This document shows, piece by piece, positions 23,201 to 35,626 of a stretch of 64,000 nucleotides of DNA; position 1 is the stretch's first letter, and every line of letters begins with the position of its first letter. The notes under the pieces are model-generated. The model did not search any database and was not told where the DNA came from. It worked only from the letters and a program-made list of their open reading frames with translations. This stretch comes from Rhexocercosporidium sp. MPI-PUGE-AT-0058 (taxonomy: Eukaryota; Ascomycota; Leotiomycetes; Helotiales), in the NCBI GenBank assembly GCA_020746875.1, contig JAGTJL010000003.1:930001-994000 (forward strand), written 5' to 3'. Made by a program: the position numbers and the translations under genes.

Positions 23201-25824
23201 AGACATCGGATCCATAGAATTTTGTAGCCGTCGTAAATCTTCTCGGGAGGTCCTATCTTCGTCGTTGTTCACCGAGACTTTCGTCTCCAGAATACAACCG
23301 CTTGTGTTTCTCGAGATACAGTCATCACAGCGAGGTACCTCCGTACTTGGCACAAGGCGCACAACATGCTGTTGCTGTTGCTTCTCATTTCTAGGTTCTG
23401 CGTGAAGTCAGGTACAAAATCTCGGCTCCAGTATACCCAAAGAGTCAGGAATAACACATTGCGAAATCGGGATCCGGCAATGGGTGAGGCATCGGTAACG
23501 AAGACATGCTGGCCTGTGCGGAGATGTGATCTAGGGCTGTGTGATAAGGGTATGTGACGATAGACGACAGCACGTACCCCTGATATCTCACACTCAAATC
23601 TCAAGCTCTGGGCCGCATTCTACAAGGAGATACTTCATGGAGATCATTGTCCGTGCCGTCCCATGCCATGTGTCTTCGGTTCAGGCTGTTGATCCGAGGC
23701 TCCAAGAAGAAATCTCAGCATGTTTCCCAACCCAAGCTTGAGTTTTGACAGTTCCCCCGCCTCCCTTGGCATCCAACGGGCTGGAATTCCAGCGGGCTGG
23801 CCAATCATTGAAGATCCTCCTGTGCCGCCACGCTGGGATAAAAGAGTGGACAAGAACTTGATTCGTTGCATAGACCAGACGGCGGTGCGTGCTACTATCG
23901 ACGACCCTAATTTGACTTCCACCCATCTGCACTAATGGACTCATCTGATTGATGCTGTCTTGTCCACCCTCTTCTCCTTCCTCAGCTGCAGACTTCACCG
24001 CAGGGCAGAGGAATGTGGAGCAGCGCGATACTTCCATTTCCTTTGTACAGCCAGCAAATCTCCTTCGCAGATCCGTCCATGCTGTGACACCACAACGGCG
24101 TGGCGAAGATAAGCATCGAGGGAGGACAAACAGGATTGATTCACTCCTTCTACTCCGTAGTGCAGATCCATGAATAGGTGCTGCTGGGTGCTGGCTGGAC
24201 TCTGAGCTGAACTCTGTATTGGCTGAAGAACACAGAGAGGGAGGCAGGATAGGTACTCGAAAAGAGGCTCACGAGTACAAGTCACCAATAGCAACATGTT
24301 ACGCAATGCAGAGGTGCAGGTGCAGCACCAAGCCATCGTTATTTGGATAGGTCTCGGTCCTCGTCTCTTGTCCTGTACAGCGGCAAGTAAGTATGGGTGC
24401 CATGTGGTGGTTGTTCCTGCCTCCCCCCATGTTCCTTTGTATTGACCAGTAGTTGAGGTTCTTTGGCGCCTTTCTCTGAGTTGGCATCTGGGCACTGTTG
24501 TTTCTTCACAGGGATGGATGGCCTTTCCTCATGGCACACAACGATTATGCCTGCCTCCCCTCAAGGTCCAGCTGCAACTGAATAAAAGACGATGCAAATC
24601 ATTGTCCATCGGTTTTCCTCGTGTCTGGTTCGCATCTTCTCTACTATTTGCCTTCTCTTCTTTCCTTCCTCTCCTCCGCTGTCCAGTCCCGTCCAGTCCA
24701 GATCATCTACCCCGCCCTTGGCCATATTCTCCTCCTTCTCTCCCCCTGCTCTCAAGACCTTGTATCCCAGGTGGTGGAATTGATTCTCAACTCTGGATCC
24801 GAGGGCGACTGACTGTATTTGGCAACGCCCGACTTGTTAACTCCAGCTGATGTTCCTAGTCATCTGTTCTTCCTTGCTCCGTTCGTTTCATACATCACTC
24901 CAATTGCATCCCAGCTGCAAGTCTTGCGGCGTCTAGGACAATCCCCATCTCCTCAAATCCCAGTCAGGGCTACGAGCTTGTGCATGTGCACTGCTGCAGG
25001 GAGCCCTAGTGCATAAGATCTGTCGACGGATGGACAGCTCAGGGTAGTGGGTACGTAAAGACAGTGGGTGACCGCAACCAGAGATACCTTGCCTATCTAC
25101 TTTTCACGAACTCCCGTATCTCCATCTGTATCTCTACGTCCATATCTTTCTCCTGTCCTGCTCTCTTTCATCTCATTACCACTGCATATCACCAAGAGGT
25201 TGCAACGCTCTGTCTGCCTTGGGATCACAGAGATCTCTGCTCCTGTCTGTGCACTCGGACCTTGTTCTGTATTGTCCCGCAGCTGCGAATTGGGATGAAG
25301 GAGGATGATATATGATAGGTCGAGATGGATGCGAATCGCTGGTGATGCTCGAAGTACTTGAAGCAGCTGCTCCTATTTTTGTTCCTGTTTCTGTTCCTGT
25401 TCCGGCGTGAGTTCGCAGCGTCGCCTCGCTACTTGTCCCCCTCGGGAAAACAAGCCATCAACCGCCGACTCCGCGACCACGAGGTAGCAACCTACGCGAC
25501 GCCGATATCAACAGATAAGAACGCATCGTTAGGCATCGTTTTTTCCCAGACTTCACCTTCGAGTTAGGCGAGCAACCCACAAAGTTCTATATCTCGGAAA
25601 TCTCTTGCCTTCGAGGTTCGTTCTTCCTTCAACCCTCAACACCAACACCGCAACGTTGCTCGATCTCCAAGAGACGCAACACTTCCTCCATTACAACCAC
25701 ACAGCACTGTCGCACAGCATCTCTGCTGTGCTGGGCCTCTCTTTGTCTTGTACTATCTTCCCCCCTCACCTGCGGCTGTCCGCACCAACTACTCCTCGAA
25801 CTATCTTGCTCGTCAGCCATCAAG
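20253..25824. other. 5.6-kb gene-poor tract and receptor-gene promoter
   Basis: No gene could be supported. Open frames of 60-170 codons occur on both strands but overlap each other and lack domains, start context and splice partners. From about 24.5 kb the + strand becomes pyrimidine-rich, as is common in fungal promoters and long leaders, and this part probably drives the receptor gene at 25825. No tRNA-like, transposon-like or tandem repeat structure was seen. Confidence 0.5.
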
Positions 25825-27417
25825 ATGTTTGCGAAGGATCTCACAGAGGAAACCCTCTGGCGTTTGTCAGTCATCGAGAGAACTGCGTCGGCCCTGTCTC
25901 TGGTTGGAATCCTCTTCATTATCAGCACCTTCTTGCTGTCTAGGGCCTTCCACAAGTCGATCAATCGATTGATCTTCTATGCCTCTGTGGGTAATCTCTT
26001 CACCTGCGTCGGTACTCTGGTCTCTCGATCTGCTATCAAAGGCACTGGAATCACCAATCCTCACCTCTGCAAGACTCAAGCCTTCTTGATTCAAATGTAA
26101 GATTTTTTCATCTCCCGAACTCTGTCGTGCTTTGAGACTTCAGATTTGCATTCGAGGCTAATTCCAACTTCAGGTTCATGCCAGCTGATGCCTTGTGGGC
26201 TTTCGTCATGGCTTTGAATGTCTACCTGACCTTCTACTGGCGTTACCGTGCTGCTCAACTCAAGAGTCTTGAAAAGTGGTACATTCTCTTCTGCTATGGT
26301 GTTACCTTCCTCTTGGCTTTTGTCTTGTTGTGGGTTACGACGAAGAAGCGAGGTTCAATGTACGGCAACGCAACCCTCTGGTGCTGGATTTCAGGTGACT
26401 GGGATCACTATCGAATGTACCTGTTCTACGGCCCAGTCTGGTAAGCTCACTCCAACTCCAATCGAAAATCGATCTCTAACAGTCTCCAGGTTCATCTGTG
26501 TTTGTACGATTCTCATCTACATCCGCCTGTTCGTCACTCTCGTCAGCAACTGGAGATCCATCTCTGGCTTCAGTCGCAGCTCTGGTCCAATTCTGCCACT
26601 CTACAATGAGCCCATCACCGGCATCAGAACCACCGACATCTCCTTCAAGTCCGAGCCCGCTGCTCATCAACCGGAGGTCCCCTTGGAAGATATGCCAAAC
26701 AGATTCCTCAACCAATACCCTCGCCCTGCTGCCTCTACCGGTCGCGCCTATAACTGCCAGATCACCGGTGGTAATAGCGGACCCTCCGGCCCACTAAGCG
26801 TCTATAGTCCTACCTCACCTTACCACGGTACAATCTTCCCAACTGACCCCAAGGAGAAATTCACTGTCAATGCCAACCCTGTCCCAACCGCTCCACATGT
26901 TCAACCAATCCTCTCCCAGCGTCACAATTCTAACAATGCCGACAACGCTTTGAAGGTCATGGGAGCCGTTGCGCTCTTCTTCTTCTTCATCATGTTAATC
27001 ACCTGGATTCCATCATCTGCAAACCGCCTGTACACCGTCGTCCACCCAAAGCAAGTCAGTCTTGTCTTGGAGTACGCCGCCGCCTGTGTTCTACCAATGC
27101 AAGGCTTCTGGAACTGTGTCATCTACATGATCGTCAGCCACGAGGCCGTCGGTGAACTCTGGAAGAACCTCAAGGAGCGCCGTCAATGGACCGCTCAAAA
27201 CATCGGTTCAACCATTCGCGATGCCTTCGCTGACTCTGACACTGTACAACGTCGCCTGAACTCTAGCCGCAACTCCACAGTGATCGGTTCCAGTTCTCGA
27301 CCATCCCGTGTCTTCCACAATGATGATGATTCCATCACCTTGCTTGAGTCGGTCGATCCCTCCCGTTCTAACTCCAGCCGACCCCACACAGGCCGCGCAG
27401 GTTTCGACCGGATCTGA
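25825..27417 (+). CDS. Seven-TM receptor, cAMP-receptor-like class
   Basis: Three exons are inferred: 25825-26096, 26174-26440 and 26490-27417, giving 488 residues. The hydrophobic segments fit seven membrane spans: five in the first half, beginning ALSLVGILFIISTFLLS, followed by a long cytoplasmic third loop of about 130 residues (Ser/Pro-rich, with SYSPTSPYHG-like text), then spans six (AVALFFFFIMLITWIPSS) and seven (EYAAACVLPMQGFWNCVIY). Cys pairs in CKTQAFLIQMF and LWCWISGDWD match the extracellular disulfide of the class. The layout matches the Dicty_CAR-like fungal GPCRs (the GPR-1 to GPR-3 type of Neurospora), which signal through heterotrimeric G proteins. The Ser-rich tail (LNSSRNSTVIGSSSRPSR) may be phosphorylated. 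The ligand is unknown. The class assignment rests on remembered family features, not on an alignment. Confidence 0.88.
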
Positions 27418-29320
27418 TAATCTCAACAATACCTTTTCCTTACAATGTACAGGGCTGGGTTTGGGGGTTATTTTGACCTTAGCGCGGCGTTTGGTGCATC
27501 ACACACACACACCTCTGTTTTAGTCTGACTCCTTTTTTTTTCATGTACATGATACCATCCATTTTCTTTTTTTCCCCCCGACCACGGACTGGACATATGA
27601 CAAGGCAATTTTGCGACGGATCAACCAAAAGTCAAAGAGGACGAGTTTGTTTTTCTTTCTTTTGCTTCCGAACTTCCAGTGGATTTGATGCTTGCATGGA
27701 TGGAGGGATGGGTGGCTGCATGCGTGATGAATGGACGGAATGGAAAGCGATCACGAATGGACGGGGGGCTTGTCACTCAATGCGGGGATGGACTTCTATG
27801 CTGGGCAGTACCGACGGGGCCAGTTGTAGGCCGGGGCTGTACATACCTGAAAGTCTCTGCTTGAGGTTGGTGGTAAAACAAAAGAAGAGTAAAATCGTTT
27901 TACGAGTATAAGAATCCTTTGTGTCTGCTGATTGTGATGTTGTTGTCATTACTGTTAGCAATTGGGGTTATTGCCCCCTAGACTATTGGTGTGCTCCCCC
28001 TCCCACATCATCCTTCAAAGCAAGGAAAAGTCACGGAACTTTTTCCAACAACCATCAACAAAGAAGTCAATACTTGACACGTTTTAGATCATTCGATTTT
28101 GCTGGACTGAGGTTAGGCCCTCTTCTCCCAAAGGGTCCTTGAGGGGAAAGAACCCCCTGAACCATTCTAAGAACATTCCATATCACGACAGAAGTTCTGC
28201 GAGATTTTCTTCTTAACTATCAATTTTCCTTCTTATTCCAATTCTCCATGCTGGAGTAACAAATCCTCTCGGCCGGGAGGGAGGAAGGGATATTGTTTCG
28301 CTCTTAACCAACCAATGGACGTTCTCGCGCCGCTCCTGGGGTGGGGTATTATGTACTGGCAGGGCTGAAGGAGATCCTGGACAAGAGACAGGAGGGAAGG
28401 AGAGAAAAGCTTTGGGTTTAAATTGTTATTTGATGAGTGGTGTTTAAACGTCCGATCCGTGACACGGATAGATTGATAAGCACACGTTGATGTCTGGGTC
28501 AAGTTGATATTGAGAGTATATCCGACAGGGAGCTGCTTCCATCATCCATTTTTTTTCTTCGCATTCAATTCCCTTCGAATTCCAATTCCTGTTCTACCTT
28601 GTGGGGCCCCGACAATTGTCTCCTCGAGAGAAACGGCGAGATTCAATGCCGAAGAAATAAAGTTTAGAAGGCTGATAGAACGAAAAGTTAAAGAAGATGA
28701 TTCCTTTACTTTCCAACGTGTCACCCTGGCATGTGGCTTACATGCGGAGTTCCTTCTACCTGAGCGCCTGTAAGCAGCATCGTTATATTGACCTATAGGA
28801 GAACTGCCGAGAATTCTATATCTGTAATCCAACCCCCCCCCCCCCGCCTGTCAGCGCCCCCGAAACCCAAAACAAAGTGGGACCCTGGAGACCCCATATC
28901 TTACCACCACAATACCCCAGATGTAGTAGACGAGGTGCCCAGTAGCGTTTGACTCCAGGATCGAAAGTTCCCAGCACTGAGCACTAAGCGGCTTTCAATT
29001 GGGTGAGAGTGAGCGAATGCATTTCGACTTTAGCCAGTTCGAAGTGGCTAAAAAGTCAATTTATTGTGGTGGTATTCGGATGTGGGGCTTTTGTGTATAA
29101 GGGAAGAGTGAAACCGAAGCAGACGACCTTTCGCGTTTAAAAAGATCGCTGGTTTTGTTTCTCGTTGCTGCTGCTGCTGCATGGTTGATTCATCTTCTGC
29201 TTGGTACATCAGCCGGACGACAGCTCACAAAAGTTCTGAAGGGTTTCCAGAGATACCGATCGTCGATTACGAACGATTCACCCACAAACGAGCTTGGTGG
29301 AACGAGTTTCCTTCCACAAG
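27418..29320. other. Intergenic: receptor 3' flank and exporter promoter
   Basis: No gene was supported. The tract contains the 3' flank of the receptor gene, a run of 13 cytosines at 28833-28845, and the upstream region of the MFS gene with a TATAAG word near 29096. Short open frames lack domains. Confidence 0.5.
28833..28845 (+). repeat. Poly-C run (13)
   Basis: Thirteen consecutive cytosines follow AA and precede GCCTG. A mononucleotide run of this kind is prone to length variation and to sequencing error. Confidence 0.9.
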
Positions 29321-31339
29321 ATGGCGGACTCTACTACTCCTCAGATCTCAGAGAAGCCTCAATCAGAGAACGTGGAGACGATGCATATGAAGACGGAACA
29401 AGGTTCCAGCTCTAGTAACTCTGATCAGAATGTAACTTCGACAACACCAGACGATGACCCTGCGGAGAGGGTCTCCGCTTCGACCATCATGGCTATATTT
29501 GTAAATACCCTCTTTCGTTCTCGTTGCCTCACTCAAGGAAAAATAGAGAGAAGAAGAGGAAGAAAATTGGGCAAAAGAAAGTGACTGACGAACACAGTTT
29601 ATGGGCCTTTCCTACGTCGCCGCCATCTCCTGCGGTCTTGTTCTTGTCACTGGTATCCTCGCACATATCGGACAGACGCTTGGGGATATGGAAAACATTG
29701 TCTGGATCCCTGGCGGATGGTCTGTTGCTTCAGCTGTGTCTTTCTCGATTGCGGGGGGCTTTAGTGATATCTTCGGGAGGAGATATGTGCTTATTTCTGG
29801 TCAAGTCATTACATTGATTGGAGCTGTATGTCTACCTTTCCCAGTACCCTAATGTTGACTTCTCGGCTAATCAATTGGTAAGATCGTGGGAGCCACGGCA
29901 AATAAAGTGACTATTGTAGCTGCTGGTTCGACGATCATTGGATTTGGAGCTGGTATTATTTTCGTCTCGTATCCTGGAATCGCTGAATTGCTTCCAAATA
30001 AATACAGGTAAGCCTTCCAGAACCAAAAGTCTACGGCGTGTACTGATCAAATAGGGGAATCGGTCTTGGATGGACTGAATTCGCCATCAATATTCCATTC
30101 GCAGGTCTTGGTGTCCTCATAGCCAACTTGCTGGTCATTCACGCGAACTGGAGATGGTGCTACTACATTGCCATTATCTACTCAGTGGTTTGCATCGTGG
30201 GGACCGCCATATTCTACTTCCCACCATCCCGTCCTCGCAACGACTACGACAAGACCAGATGGCAGGAATTCGCCGAGCTAGATTTTATAGGTCTCTTCCT
30301 CTTCGCAGCCGGCCTGACAATCTTCCTCGTCGGACTGACATACCTCGGAATGGCGACCTACTCAAAAGCAGTCGTAGGATCGACCGTCACGATCGGAGCA
30401 CTAGTTTTCGGTGCCTGCTTCCTCTACGACTTCACGATCCCAAAGAATCCTATCTTCCCCTTCCACTTATTCGCCATGTTCAGCGAATTCACAGTCCATC
30501 TCATCATCCTCTTCATCGCCGGCATGATCTGGCAAGCTGTCACATCCCTCGCCCCTCAAGCAACTCTGTACATGTTCACCAACGACCCAATCCAAATCGG
30601 AGTAACGCAGATCCCGCAAAACATGTCCGGCGTGTTAGGGGGTTGGATCATTCCCTCCTTCGTCCACAAAATCAAGCACGTCCGCCTACAAATCATCTTC
30701 GCGCTTGTCATCCAAACAGCCTTCACAGCTGCTTACGCAGCCGTGATACCCAACAACAAAGCTGCGTGGATGGCCCTCCAGTTCTTCGGCCAGTGCTGCT
30801 TTACCTGGGTGACCACCCTCGCATACGTCGCGTCCGGACTCTTCGTCCCCCAGGAAGAGCTCGGCGTCTCAGCAGGCCTGATAGGAACTTTCCGCAGCGC
30901 AGGCGGGAGTGTAGGCAACGCCATTTTCGCGACAATTCTCAACTCGATAATCAACAAGAAACTCGGATCAAACATCGCTGCCGCGGCTCTCAAGAACGGT
31001 TTCTCTCCCGAGAATCTCGGTGAGCTGATCCCCGCCGTGATTCAGAATGCGGTGGGGGTTCCGTTTGTGTTTGATAAGGTGCCGGGGATTACGGACGAGG
31101 TTATTGCTGCGACAGGACGGGCGTTCAAGGAGACGTATGCGTATGCTTTTAGGAGGGTGTTTTTGTCGACGATTCCGTTTGGGATTATTGGGTTAGTGGC
31201 TGCGTGGTTTGTGAAGGATCCGAGTCATCTTCTGAATAATCATGTTGCGGTTCATCAGGAGAAGGAGGTGCTTTCAGGGAAGCATGCGGAGCATCATGAG
31301 AATCGTGTTGAGACTGCATTGGTCAGGCCGAGTACTTGA
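29321..31339 (+). CDS. MFS exporter, TRI12 / DHA2 14-TM type
   Basis: Four exons are inferred: 29321-29500, 29598-29825, 29883-30007 and 30055-31339, giving 605 residues. The start MADSTTPQISEKP has a good context (CACAAGATGG). About 60 hydrophilic residues precede the first membrane span. IPGGWSVASAVSFSIAGGFS followed by DIFGRRYVLISG is the loop 2-3 motif A of the major facilitator superfamily. ELLPNKYRGIGLGWTEFAIN resembles the TRI12-type trichothecene and siderophore efflux group. Hydrophobic segments continue to VFLSTIPFGIIGLVAAWFVK near the end, consistent with 14 spans. The tail is rich in His and Glu. Such pumps export small molecules in exchange for protons, but the substrate here is unknown. 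The neighbours give no clear cluster. Confidence 0.9.
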
Positions 31340-32506
31340 ATGATGGATGTATGAGAAGAAATCAAGGGCTGAAAGAGGGCTTGACTAGATGCGTGGATCG
31401 AATGTTGTTTGGGTCACTGACTGTAGAGACGTTTGGGGGTAGAGAAAGAGCTGTGACAAATCCGCGTTGAAACTCTTCCTGTTTTAGCGAAAAACACACT
31501 TTCTTCGTTTACCACATCTGCAAGATTATAACTTACAGACAATTGGATGGCGGTTACATTTGACTTAAACCGTTGACCAAGAATCAACGCAGCAGGCTTC
31601 AAGTTAACCCATTACGAGCTTTCGGCCGAATGAAACACGCATCTTGACACGTGACCATACCCTCCATGTCTCTCTACGAGGCCACCTCTCAACTCCGGAC
31701 GATCCGAACTCCCAATGTCTGGTCCAACACACAATCAAGTCATTAGAGAAGCACAGCCTCTCATCCACGTACGCAACACTTCCACCAGCCCTTTTCAGAG
31801 AGCAGGACAGTATCCCAGTGATTACTACCGACGGAGGAAAACTAGATCCTAACTCCGAGTCGCCAAGTCCACCCAATGCTCTCGCTTAATCAAGCTCCGG
31901 GTCTCGTATTTCGCAAGTTTTGTTTTATTCGTTGGGAGTACGGAAGCGAGTGCTGTCCGCAGCAATAGGCAGTTCTGCTTCTGAAGTAGGGGTGGCAGGC
32001 AGGTAGTAACATGCTGTGCTATCGGTGTTCGGGAGTTCAGGTGCTTGTATCTGGGCACCCAACCCGAAAAGACAAGTTAAAGAAGATAAATGCCGTTAGA
32101 TTTCGAGAACCTAGTACCCGACCAAGGAACCCGACGCGTGGAAGTCATGCACCAGTTGTCAGCGTCACACCCACGAACATCACATTTCACCACTGTAGAG
32201 AAATTTCAGCGTCTGAAGTACGTCACTGATCACTTCGTCGCCACTCTCATGGGTGAGGATGGCTGATGATTCGAAATGGCTTAGACTTTTGTGTCCTCAG
32301 GGCATAGGGGAATGCGAATTCTGAAGTTCTAACAGCCTCATGATATGGTGTACTCGAGTACGTATACGGAGTGAGCAGTATGTGTCGATGATGCAATTGT
32401 ATTTGAAATTTCCTCCCTCGACCACAATTATAAGCTCGTTGTCACTTGTGATAGTTAGCTTCTTTCCTCACGAAAAGAAAGACAAGGCCCAAGAAAATAA
32501 AACGAT
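31340..32506. other. Intergenic: exporter 3' flank and promoter
   Basis: No gene was supported. One open frame of about 80 codons near 31644 lacks an ATG at its start and shows no splice partner. The right part contains an ATTATAAG word near 32426, about 80 bases before the next start codon. Confidence 0.5.
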
Positions 32507-33579
32507 ATGAAGCTCCCTCCTATTGTTCACATGCCAAGTCCGCTTGTGGCTATTTTCGATTGTATATCCTCCATCCCAACCGCGATACTAGCTTGCTGGT
32601 ATACCCTCCCCCTATACTTCTCAAAATCCTCCACATCAAAAATAATGACTCGATTTCCATACTGGGTATGTTCGTTTCTTTGTTTACTTACCCCGCTCTC
32701 CCCTTCTCAACACTCTAGTCTACCCAGCACAGTACTAACAGCACCGCACAGTTCCTCCCCGTAATCGCAGGCTTATTCTGGTCAGGAATGCTCACCACAT
32801 TCATGGTCTACTGGCAAACCACCAGCCGCCCCCACTACACCAGCATGTCCAGCACGCAAACAATCCCATACATATCCGACATAGGGGCCTTCACACTAAA
32901 GCCCCTCTTCATAACCGGATCCACCATAACATCTCTCTCCATGGACCTCTCTCTCCTTTCCGAGCGGTGGCTCCGTCACCGCGGCCACCTCACAAGCAAC
33001 TACACACAGAACGAGAAACGGCTGTCGATTGCTAGTATTGTGTGTGGTGTTGTTGGAGGTTTGGGGTTGTTATTTCTAAGTATTTTTGATACGGCGAGAT
33101 ATAGCAATGTGCATAATATTTGTTTGTTTGTTTTTATGGGTGGGTATATTGCTAGTGCGACGTGTGGGTGTTGGGAATATTGGAGTCTCGGAGCTCGTGA
33201 GTATCCCTCCCTCCAAGCTTGCTTGTCCTTATGTCGGGGTTGGGCTGTACTTACTGATCTCCCTAGGTGGTCGTGAACACCGCATCCTTCGAGCGTCGTT
33301 TTGGATTAAGCTCGTCTTCATCATCGTTCAGGTTTCGCTGGCGATTGCATTTATTAGTACGTTGTTTACGAGTATGTACGACGAGGCTGCGGTTCTGGAA
33401 TGGGTTCTAGCATTCGTTTTTGGGATTTATGGTGAGTGATATTTTTCAATTCTGGCTTCTCATGGTTGGATGGAAGCTGAACTCCTCTGTCATGTTTAGT
33501 TTTCTCGTATGCGATAGATCTTTGGCCGGCTACTCGATGTGGTGGAGTTAACGCTGAGGTGGATGTTGAGAATAAGTGA
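32507..33579 (+). CDS. Frag1/DRAM/Sfk1-type membrane protein
   Basis: Four exons are inferred: 32507-32665, 32752-33196, 33267-33431 and 33500-33579, giving 282 residues. The text FLPVIAGLFWSGMLTTFMVY, PYISDIGAFTLKPLFITGS and the spacing of six or so hydrophobic segments match the Frag1/DRAM/Sfk1 family, in which PYISDIG is typical. Yeast Sfk1 sits in the plasma membrane and supports phosphoinositide signalling and lipid asymmetry; this role is known for the family and only inferred here. The tail SYAIDLWPATRCGG ends in VDVENK. Introns of 68-86 bases have GTATGT or GTGAGT donors. The last small exon was found by frame and sequence rather than by any long open frame. Confidence 0.85.
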
Positions 33580-35626
33580 GCTTGGAAGAGATGGGAGTCT
33601 AGAAGTTGCCTAAACACTTCGTCTTGATTGAAAAATGCGTGGTAGAATTGTGAAGGACTCATGCTCGCAACCAAGCTGCTAATATAAAGGTTTAAAGGAC
33701 AGCTCAATTTTTGAGTAGTATGATGTTTGAAAATATCAGACCCTCCAGATGCCCGTGGTTTATTTGGATGGGGAAATTGCGGTGTAATAATGCTGAAAGG
33801 TCAAGCGAGACGAGATTGCTTAATTGGAAACAGTTTCGAGAAGATAATGTGAGGCATGGATATGAGAACAATTTTGATAAACGAAGCTCACTTTTTTGAA
33901 CTTGTTTTCTCCCTCTGTCTGTTCTTAGAAATCGCTAGAGACAAAAAAGCGTATAAATCAATCACGTAAAGTCATCTGCTTGGACCTCTTCCCCCAATAC
34001 GACCCCTAATAACCAAGAATAACTCAAGCGGATCAGTCAATATTAACCTCACAGTCCAATTTTGGACTTTTTGAGGGAATTTTTAGAAGGTTTCTTGATG
34101 CTTACTCACTTTCGTCTGCATCCTTCATGTCAGTTTCTCATCGTGCAGAAAAACTTGTGCAAATCGTCGACTGTTATTCCCACACTATGTCTCCAAGCTA
34201 GACGCTACCACTACCTCGCTGCGAATAGCTTCAACTTCCGAGCACCTCAAATCTCAATGCCTTCCTACTGCAAAGCGTACTTTACGGCATCAAGAATATT
34301 GTCTAGCTCTACGGTTGCCTTGCCGATCTGGTTGTAGTGCTTCTCAGTCATCAGCTCCGTATCGGTGAGCCCCTCCAACTTCCTTCTGCGTCGCAGCTCC
34401 TCAACATCCAACATCCAACGTCGACAAACAGTTGCTTTGGAATCAGTAGATCCATAGGGATGGTCATTTTGGCACTTCTTCCGTTCATCTCGAAGATGAT
34501 TAAGCCACTTTAACATTTCTGGCGTAATCCTCAGGATATTCTCTACATGCCCTGCTACATTCTATTTGGCTACTACCACAGTTTCAAACTGAAGGCTCCA
34601 TTCACTGCCTTTATCATTTCTTGGTGATCAGGACAGGGCGTTCAGTGGAGGTCGGATATCGAAGCGGGATCCTTCTTTAGAAATGTCTTAAAACAAGTAA
34701 GTCTTAAAATTTGAAATCTGTAGATTTCAAGACTTTCACTGACGAAGATTGGTAGGTCTTGTCACCAATAAAGCCTGTAATTATGGCAAAAGCACGGTCG
34801 CAGCTATTCAGGGCGGGTGAATCAGGTCTCAGGTATGCTACATGAGTAAGTTCCACCCACTGCTCTCGCGTGAGACGAACCAGAAGTTTAGCTTAGATGA
34901 CACATAAAACCCTGACTTGACTCCAAATAAAAGTTATTGGAACACTCTGAACTTCACGGTGGGCTCGCTGGACTGAAGGAAGATATCGAAGTTGTTGTAC
35001 CAGTCCAAGTGGAGATGGCATACCATTAACTCCCTCTCTTCGGAACTTTGGACAGTTCCCACTTTTCGAAATCTTGGATGGATTGTACGCATCGCTAAAA
35101 GTTAATTGATGAAAAGTTTTGGACCGTCAGTAATATGTCCCTGAGTTTGTCATGCTTTCCCCATCCTGTTCACGATATCTTTTCGGTTTGGGATGAAGCT
35201 GTTGTTTTCAAAGCTAATGCTAAGCGAGATTTGCTAGAGAAATCCACTATTCGCCTAAGTGGACTTATTCTCCTTGGGTCCTGTGATTCCAACAATTGGG
35301 AAAGCAATCCGATTCGTATACATTTATTCTAATGCTATTCATTCTGTCAACATGAGTGTTAGCCCTACCTGAAGTTATTAGAAGTGATCGACAGCATATA
35401 TTTCTGTCTTTTTGTCCTACCCTAGCATCTATAAAACAAATCTGCATGGAAGTTAGTCTTCTTTTCCTTTTCATACCACAGCTTATCGACAGCTTCGATC
35501 TCCTCCACACGAACACCTCCCTGAGATCAAGACATATTTACACGACCCACATCTAGCCCCTTGGCGCCATCATCCCATCCTGTTGTTGACAGAAACAAAG
35601 ACGAAACCGACGAACCATATTTAGCC
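33580..35626. other. 2-kb stretch between genes, possible gene relic
   Basis: No intact gene was found. The region looks richer in A and T than its neighbours. Three successive coding-like segments on the minus strand between 34265 and 35092 may be the remains of a gene and are annotated separately. The last 300 bases should contain the promoter of the AAA ATPase gene. Confidence 0.45.
34265..35092 (-). pseudogene. Possible decayed gene, three coding-like segments
   Basis: On the minus strand three open segments follow one another. The first, 35092-34934, starts with ATG and reads MRTIHPRFRKVGTVQ with DWYNNFDIF. The second, 34892-34704, contains TREQWVELTHVAYLRPDS. The third, 34561-34265, contains ITPEMLKWLNHLRDERKKC and ends in a stop. 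Their composition is protein-like, but stop codons separate them and I could not find a convincing set of splice sites. A gene with undetected introns or a relic inactivated by mutation are both possible. I recognise no family. Confidence 0.25.

Noticed and set aside
30154..31023. Open frame of 289 codons inside the MFS gene
   Set aside because: It overlaps the exporter exon in another frame and is Arg/His/Pro-rich, as expected for a shadow of a G+C-rich coding sequence.
31644..31889. Open frame downstream of the exporter
   Set aside because: It begins at TTG, not ATG. The nearest ATG is closed by a stop after five codons, and no upstream exon fits.
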